From: an uncultured Alphaproteobacteria bacterium
GTDB lineage: Bacteria > Pseudomonadota > Alphaproteobacteria > RF32 > CAG-239
Direction: 5' to 3'
Length of the DNA: 10,275 bases
NCBI GenBank assembly: GCA_944391355.1
Contig: CALXTG010000186.1
Location: 1 to 10,275, forward strand
Part shown: piece by piece, positions 6,455 to 10,275 of the stretch
How the letters are laid out: every line of letters begins with the position of its first letter
Numbering within the stretch: position 1 is the stretch's first letter
Notes under the pieces: generated by a model
What the model was told of the DNA's origin: nothing
Databases searched by the model: none
The model's input: the letters and a program-made list of their open reading frames with translations, nothing else
Made by a program: the position numbers and the translations under genes

Positions 6455-7369
6455 TTATAACTTTTGTGCATTTTTCTGGAGATAATCTTTGGCTCCTTCC
6501 GGTGTGGCCTGCATTCCTTCTTCGCCGCTGTGCCATCCGGCCGGGCAAACATTGCCGTGTTTTTCGGTGAATTGCAAGGCGTCAATAATTCGCAGCGTTT
6601 CGTCGACATTGCGGCCGATTGCCAGGTCATTGACGACTTGGTGGCGGACAAAACCGTCTTTGTCAATCAGAAAAGAAGCCCGCAGCGCAACGCCGTCTTC
6701 GGTTAAAACGCCGTAGTCGTGCGCGATTGCCTTAGTCATATCGGAAACCAGGGGGAAACGTACGCTGCCGATACCGCCTTCTTTAATCGGCATTTTGCGC
6801 CAGGTCAGATGCGCATAAACCGAATCAACGCTGATACCGACTATTTTAACGTTGCGTTTGGTAAATTCTTCATAACGGTGATCATGGGCAATGATTTCCG
6901 ACGGACAAACAAAAGTAAAATCCATCGGGTAGAAGAAAATCAGTCCGTAAGAACCGTCCAGATATTCGGAAAGGTGAAACTCCTCATCGATTTTATCATC
7001 GGGCAAAACCGCCGGCGCAAAGAAATCGGGGGCGGGAGAACGAACCAGAATTCCCGGGTTATATTCTTCGTCCTCATTATGGGAGCGGGTTGGTTCGGTT
7101 TTAATCTGCGAACAGAAAATCGTGTTGCAGGAGATTGCATCAAAATGCACATTTGCACAGTCGGCATAATTATCTTCGCTGCCTCGGCTGCCGATAAAGC
7201 AGCTGCAGGGTTCGCCGTCAAGGCAGCCGCAGTGGTCTTCGGGCGTGCAGGGGCAGAAACCTTCATCTTCAATATTGTTGGGATAGGTGCAGCCACAGTT
7301 ATTGTCTTCGCTGCAATTGCAATCGCCGAGACCGAAATTATCGGGTTCATCGTAGTTACGGGTATCCAT
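6455..7369 (-). CDS. 2-Cys peroxiredoxin (AhpC/Prx1 type) with cysteine-rich N-terminal extension
   Basis: A 304-aa protein. Residues ~108-304 are a typical AhpC/Prx1 peroxidase that reduces H2O2 and organic peroxides in the cytoplasm: PxxxTxxC active site (P148, T152, peroxidatic C155 in DFTFVCPSE), R230, GGIG loop (198-201) and resolving C275 in NVCPAGW. The usual C-terminal YF is replaced by YL (296-297). The preceding ~107 residues are unusual: 13 cysteines, with five CxC pairs at 17/19, 25/27, 39/41, 47/49 and 55/57, in an acidic, Gly/Asn-rich, low-hydrophobicity context, plus C71, C81 and C86. The start is secure: AGGAG lies 6 nt before the ATG and there is no Met between residue 1 and M149. 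A normal Prx1 is about 190 aa, so the extension is an added domain, possibly metal-binding or redox-active; this is inference. trxB follows on the same strand. Confidence 0.94.
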   Translation of the reverse strand: MDTRNYDEPDNFGLGDCNCSEDNNCGCTYPNNIEDEGFCPCTPEDHCGCLDGEPCSCFIGSRGSEDNYADCANVHFDAISCNTIFCSQIKTEPTRSHNEDEEYNPGILVRSPAPDFFAPAVLPDDKIDEEFHLSEYLDGSYGLIFFYPMDFTFVCPSEIIAHDHRYEEFTKRNVKIVGISVDSVYAHLTWRKMPIKEGGIGSVRFPLVSDMTKAIAHDYGVLTEDGVALRASFLIDKDGFVRHQVVNDLAIGRNVDETLRIIDALQFTEKHGNVCPAGWHSGEEGMQATPEGAKDYLQKNAQKL

Positions 7370-7392
7370 GAAATTCTCCTTTACAGCATAAA

Positions 7393-7424
7393 ATTAAGGT
7401 CATCTGTCGCCAGATGACCTTAAT
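7393..7424 (-). terminator. Perfect 14-bp hairpin between greA and the peroxiredoxin gene
   Basis: ATTAAGGTCATCTG (7393-7406) and CAGATGACCTTAAT (7411-7424) form a perfect 14-bp stem with a TCGC loop. On the minus strand it lies 31 bp after the greA stop and is followed by a short T-rich tract (TTTTAT), fitting a rho-independent terminator for greA. It ends only about 24 bp before the peroxiredoxin start codon, so it also sits in that gene's leader or overlaps its predicted transcript start, where it could act as attenuator, operator or 5'-stabilising stem. Confidence 0.65.
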
Positions 7425-7449
7425 ATATTTATGACTTTGGCAATTCCAA
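7422..7449 (-). promoter_or_regulatory. Possible sigma-70 promoter for prx-trxB
   Basis: On the minus strand TTGGAA (7449-7444), a 16-bp spacer and TATATT (7427-7422) form a plausible promoter just after greA. Its -10 overlaps the edge of the 14-bp hairpin, so transcription would begin within the hairpin's first arm. This is a motif match only. Confidence 0.35.
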
Positions 7450-7454
7450 GATTG

Positions 7455-7928
7455 TCAGAGATAATCAATTTCTAAAATTTCAAAAGATTTTTTTCCGCCG
7501 GGAGCCGTATATTCGGCAATATCTCCGACTTCTTTTCCGATCAGGGATTTGGCAAGCGGAGAAGAAAGCGAGATCTTGTTCTTTTCAATATCCGCCTCAT
7601 AGTCGCCGACAATCTGATATTTCTTTTCGGAATCGGTATCTTCGTCAACTACCAGGACAGTTGCGCCGAAACGAACGACGTCGCATTTGCTTTTTTTGAC
7701 GTCAATGACCTGAGCACGGCTGATGACGGCTTCCAGTTCCTGAATGCGTCCTTCGATGAAGCTTTGTTTTTCCTTGGCGGCGGAGTATTCGGCATTTTCC
7801 GAGAGGTCACCGTGAGAACGAGCCTCGGCGATTGCCTCAATAATATTGGGACGTTCTACCCCTTTCAGATGTTTTAATTCTTGTTCCAGAGCGGCGTAGC
7901 CTTCTGTGGTTAAAGGAAATTTTTCCAT
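7455..7928 (-). CDS. greA: Transcription elongation factor GreA
   Basis: A 157-aa GreA, which enters the RNA polymerase secondary channel and stimulates cleavage of backtracked RNA. The N-terminal coiled coil (about 1-75) includes the signature PNIIEAIAEARSHGDLSENAEYSAAKE, with the acidic tip residues D41 and E44 at the positions known for GreA. The C-terminal FKBP-like domain (about 80-157) contains KISLSSPLAKSLIGKEVGD. The start at 7928 is preferred over an upstream in-frame ATG at 7958 because GAGGTG precedes it at the right distance and the resulting length matches the usual ~158 aa. The gene is divergent from yqeY and is followed by the 14-bp hairpin. Its location near yqeY-dnaG is typical of Alphaproteobacteria. 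Confidence 0.97.
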   Translation of the reverse strand: MEKFPLTTEGYAALEQELKHLKGVERPNIIEAIAEARSHGDLSENAEYSAAKEKQSFIEGRIQELEAVISRAQVIDVKKSKCDVVRFGATVLVVDEDTDSEKKYQIVGDYEADIEKNKISLSSPLAKSLIGKEVGDIAEYTAPGGKKSFEILEIDYL

Positions 7929-7933
7929 TTCTT

Positions 7934-7939
7934 CACCTC
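7934..7939 (-). promoter_or_regulatory. Ribosome binding site deciding the greA start
   Basis: GAGGTG on the minus strand, 5 nt before the ATG at 7928. The alternative ATG at 7958 has no comparable site and would add 10 residues not typical of GreA. Confidence 0.7.
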
Positions 7940-7958
7940 GATCATTTTTAAAATTCAA

Positions 7959-8162
7959 TTAAAAAATATAGACTGCGATGAGGGGGTACCTATCACAGCC
8001 TTTATGCTTCTAACGCTGCTTTCAATATAACATAAAATTTTCAGAGTTCAAGCTTTATTTATCAACGGAGGAATAAGGCGGAAAAGGATTTTTACTTTTA
8101 GATTGATTTTTTGCGGCAGTCCGAGTATCTTCAATGCAAAGTTTAATAAACGGAGAGAAAAA
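7959..8162. other. Divergent greA/yqeY intergenic region
   Basis: About 200 bp without a convincing gene. It must hold the promoters of both greA (minus) and yqeY (plus), but no box pair is strong enough to call. It contains an imperfect inverted repeat, CTGCGATG (7973-7980) with TATCACAG (7991-7998), one mismatch and one wobble pair, around a 10-nt centre. An SD-like GGAGG near 8066 has no start codon at a usable distance. Confidence 0.4.
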
Positions 8163-8615
8163 ATGTTGAGAGAAAACTTGCAGAAAACATTAAAAGAAGC
8201 GATGCTGGCCAAAGATACCAATACCGTATCTGCGGTTCGCCTGATTATTGCCGGTATGAAAGAAAAAGATGTCGACGCCCGCGGACGCGGTTTGAAAGAG
8301 GCTTCCGAAGCCGATCTGCTGTCGATGATGCAGAATATGATCAAGCAGCGCAATGATTCGATTAAAATGTATGTTGAGGGAAACCGGGCTGATCTGGCTG
8401 ATAAGGAACGCGGTGAGATTGCCGTTATCGAAAAGTTTCTGCCCAAACAGATGAGCGAGGCAGAGGTTGAAGCGGCGATTAAATCCTTAATCGGCGAATT
8501 AAACGCTTCTTCGATTAAAGATATGGGAAAAGTCATGGGCGCCCTGAAAGAAAAATATGCCGGGCAGATGGATTTTGGCAGGGCTTCGGTGCAGCTTAAA
8601 ACTCTCCTCTCGTAA
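8163..8615 (+). CDS. yqeY: GatB/YqeY domain-containing protein
   Basis: A 150-aa YqeY protein, a small helical family related to the tRNA-binding tail domain of the GatB amidotransferase subunit; its precise role is unsettled. Diagnostic segments are VSAVRLIIAGMKEKDVDARG (about 22-41), MIKQRNDSIKMYVEGNRADLADKERGEIAVIEKFLPKQMSEAE (about 59-101) and IKDMGKVMGALKEKYAGQMDFGRAS (about 118-142), in the usual order and with the usual total length. The start at 8163 is chosen because GGAG (8152-8155) lies 7 nt upstream; an in-frame TTG at 8103 would add 20 atypical residues. Its TAA stop is the first three bases of palindromic element B, and dnaG begins 133 bp later on the same strand, the standard alphaproteobacterial order. 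Confidence 0.95.
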   Translation: MLRENLQKTLKEAMLAKDTNTVSAVRLIIAGMKEKDVDARGRGLKEASEADLLSMMQNMIKQRNDSIKMYVEGNRADLADKERGEIAVIEKFLPKQMSEAEVEAAIKSLIGELNASSIKDMGKVMGALKEKYAGQMDFGRASVQLKTLLS

Positions 8616-8736
8616 AGTCTGTCTAATGGACAACTGATACAGATTTTGCGGGTTGATAATATCCTCACGTACCTCTATGTACGCTGCGGTATTATCCCCC
8701 TGAAATCTTATCATTTGTCTCATTATCCAAACTTTT
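8613..8736. repeat. Palindromic element, copy B (about 123 bp, ERIC/MITE-like)
   Basis: A nearly continuous imperfect hairpin between yqeY and dnaG. Paired segments, outside to inside: AAAGT (8614-8618) with ACTTT (8731-8735); TAATG (8624-8628) with CATTA (8721-8725); GACAA (8629-8633) with TTGTC (8715-8719); TGATA (8635-8639) with TATCA (8709-8713); AGATTT (8641-8646) with AAATCT (8703-8708); GATAATA (8655-8661) with TATTATC (8690-8696); CGTAC (8668-8672) with GTACG (8679-8683), leaving a CTCTAT loop. It shares length, ends and internal words (TAAAGT, ATTTTGCG, CTGAAATC, AACTTT) at matching offsets with the element at 3550-3673. The right end abuts the dnaG ribosome binding site AGGA (8737-8740). 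Confidence 0.8.
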
Positions 8737-8748
8737 AGGAATTTAAAT

Positions 8749-10275
8749 ATGACCGATTTACAAAAATTTTGTGATGAATTGCGAGCCCGGGTATCGATTG
8801 TTGACGTTGTCGGAGCGCGGGTCAAGCTGGTGCGCAAAGGGCGGGAATATCAGGCCTGTTGTCCGTTTCACAATGAAAAAACGCCGTCGTTTACGGTTAA
8901 TGAAGCCAAAGGGTTTTATCATTGTTTCGGCTGCGGGGCGCATGGCGATATCATAAAATTTGAAATGGAGGCTAATAACCTGCCGTTTATCGAAGCGGTT
9001 GAAAAGTTAGCGGCCAAAGCCGGCATGCAGCTGCCGAAGCTCAGTCATGAACATAAGGAAGAAGCTGAAAAGAAAGCCTCGCTTTACGATATTATGGAGC
9101 TGGCGGTCAAGTTTTATGAAAAGAATCTGCGGCTGCGCGATGGTCAACGAGCTTTGGAATATTTGTATAATCGCGGTTTTAATGATGAAATCATTGCCAA
9201 ATTTCGTCTCGGTTATGCGCCCGGCAATAACGGTTTGCTGGCTTTGCTGCGTTCTAAGGGTATCAGCGAAGCGGATATGTCGGATTTGGGTTTGGTTTCG
9301 CTGGCCGAAAAAAATACCAGCAAGCGGACTTTTGATTTTTTTCGTGACCGGGTGATTATTCCGATTTTTGACAAGCGCGGCCGGCCGATTGCTTTCGGCG
9401 GCCGGATTATGGGAGACGGTCAGCCCAAATATCTGAACTCGCCGGAAACGCCGATTTTTAATAAACGCCGCGTGCTTTACAATATGAATAATGCCCGGGA
9501 CAAAGCCTATGCTGCGCGTAATCTGATTGTCTGCGAAGGATATATGGATGTCATTGCCCTGGACAAATATGGTTTTGGTTATGCGGTGGCGCCGCTGGGA
9601 ACAGCTTTGACCGAAGATCAGATTGAGGAGGCATGGAAAGTCTGCGAGGAACCGGTTCTCTGCTTTGACGGCGATAATGCCGGTATTCGCGCCGCAATCC
9701 GTTCGGTTGACCGCGGTCTGCCGATTTTGAAGCCCGGATATTCGCTGCGTTATGCTTTTCTGCCCGATAAAATGGATCCTGACGAATTTTTGAAATCCAA
9801 AGGTTCTGATGAGTTTTTAAAAATTCTGAACGAAACGATGCCGCTTAAAGATTTATTGTGGCGCAAAAATGTTGAAGGCCGGGTTTTTGACACTCCCGAA
9901 CAAAAGGCTCTGATTGAGAAAAATGTCCGGGAAGAAGTGGCAAAAATTCAGGATAAATCTGTTCAGAAGTATTATGTTCAGGAAATGAAGAACAAACTTA
10001 AAAATGAATTAGAGATCAGAACTGTCGGAAGACGCAAGAAAAATAGAGGTATTAGTGATTCGCAGGTGACAAAGATGCTTGCGTTTGAGTTTAGTGTCAA
10101 TGATAATGTAAGCCGTTTTATTTTGTCTTGTTTTCTGTTTTATCCGATATTGATTGGTGAGTATGAAGAACGTTTAGCTAACGTTGAAGTGAAAAATGAA
10201 AATTTAAAAAATTTATTAAATTTTATGGTAAATATTTTTCATGATAAAGAAAATATAGAATTTGCAGAGATGTAT
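8749..10275 (+). CDS. dnaG: DNA primase DnaG, C-terminus beyond window
   Basis: The first 509 residues of the replicative primase, which makes RNA primers with the DnaB helicase. The CHC2 zinc domain is intact (C38, H41, C59, C62 in CCPFH and YHCFGC). The catalytic core contains RVIIPIFDKRGRPIAFGGR (201-219) and YLNSPETPIFNK (228-239). The TOPRIM domain has E263 in VCEGYMDVIAL and D307/D309 in CFDGDNAG, and DPDEFL (343-348) follows. The N-terminal sequence is strongly alphaproteobacterial. AGGA (8737-8740) precedes the ATG by 8 nt. From about residue 405 (position ~9960) the sequence enters the poorly conserved helicase-binding region and base composition shifts sharply: 10201-10260 has 6 G/C in 60 against 37 in 60 at 9361-9420. 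The frame remains open to the edge. In Alphaproteobacteria rpoD often follows, but that lies outside. Confidence 0.96.
   Translation, partial: MTDLQKFCDELRARVSIVDVVGARVKLVRKGREYQACCPFHNEKTPSFTVNEAKGFYHCFGCGAHGDIIKFEMEANNLPFIEAVEKLAAKAGMQLPKLSHEHKEEAEKKASLYDIMELAVKFYEKNLRLRDGQRALEYLYNRGFNDEIIAKFRLGYAPGNNGLLALLRSKGISEADMSDLGLVSLAEKNTSKRTFDFFRDRVIIPIFDKRGRPIAFGGRIMGDGQPKYLNSPETPIFNKRRVLYNMNNARDKAYAARNLIVCEGYMDVIALDKYGFGYAVAPLGTALTEDQIEEAWKVCEEPVLCFDGDNAGIRAAIRSVDRGLPILKPGYSLRYAFLPDKMDPDEFLKSKGSDEFLKILNETMPLKDLLWRKNVEGRVFDTPEQKALIEKNVREEVAKIQDKSVQKYYVQEMKNKLKNELEIRTVGRRKKNRGISDSQVTKMLAFEFSVNDNVSRFILSCFLFYPILIGEYEERLANVEVKNENLKNLLNFMVNIFHDKENIEFAEMY

Noticed and set aside
6719..7417. A 232-codon open frame on the plus strand opposite the peroxiredoxin gene
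   Set aside because: It is antisense to a gene with clear catalytic motifs and a strong ribosome binding site. The translation shows repetitive shadow composition (Ala/Ile/Val/Phe runs) and no recognisable domain.
7999..8040. Possible 8-codon leader peptide (ATG near 8003, MLLTLLSI) upstream of yqeY
   Set aside because: No ribosome binding site, no codon run suggesting attenuation, and no terminator/antiterminator pair follows it.
8048..8668. A 206-codon open frame on the minus strand opposite yqeY
   Set aside because: It is the antisense shadow of yqeY, Ser/Arg/Ile-rich with no motif, and it runs into palindromic element B.
1..10275. CRISPR arrays, tRNA/rRNA genes, transposases, integrases or toxin-antitoxin pairs
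   Set aside because: No regularly spaced direct repeats, tRNA-like arms or recognisable mobile-element or toxin proteins were found on either strand.

Overview
The window looks like the chromosome of an AT-leaning, host-associated-type Alphaproteobacterium. The main evidence is the DnaG N-terminus (CCPFHNEKTPSFTV, then KGFYHCFGCGAHGD) and the greA / yqeY / dnaG neighbourhood, which is a classic alphaproteobacterial gene cluster. The gut-associated RF32-type lineages would fit the base composition and style, but that finer placement is inference. No rRNA, tRNA, CRISPR array, transposase or integrase gene was seen.

Layout. (1) Positions 1-330, minus strand: the first 23 codons of an unrecognised Lys/Cys-containing protein, preceded by an unrecognised 81-aa protein. 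(2) Positions 330-478: an AT-rich divergent promoter region whose two -35 boxes overlap. (3) Positions 479-3552, plus strand: a tightly coupled three-gene MacAB/YknXYZ-type efflux operon (periplasmic adaptor, ABC ATPase, FtsX-like permease), with ATPase and permease as separate proteins. (4) Positions 3550-3673: a 123-124-bp imperfect palindrome, copy A of a repeat family. (5) Positions 3725-5248, minus strand: an AT-rich gene for an S41-family serine peptidase with no visible signal peptide. (6) Positions 5402-7369, minus strand: a peroxide-defence pair, a 2-Cys peroxiredoxin with an unusual ~107-residue cysteine-rich N-terminal extension followed 63 bp later by thioredoxin reductase trxB and a strong terminator hairpin. 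(7) Positions 7455-7928, minus strand: greA, separated from the peroxiredoxin gene by a perfect 14-bp-stem hairpin. (8) Positions 8163-10275, plus strand: yqeY, a second copy (B) of the palindromic element, and the first 509 codons of dnaG, which runs off the window.

How the genes work together. The efflux operon encodes the inner-membrane part of a tripartite pump; its outer-membrane TolC-like partner is not here. TrxB regenerates reduced thioredoxin, which recycles 2-Cys peroxiredoxins, so the prx-trxB pair is a plausible self-contained peroxide detoxification module. GreA, YqeY and DnaG are housekeeping information-processing proteins.

The most noteworthy signals are the two colinear ~123-bp palindromic elements, each starting exactly at the TAA stop of the upstream gene, and the CxC-repeat extension fused to the peroxiredoxin. 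Both are read directly from the sequence. Whether they are undescribed could not be checked here.
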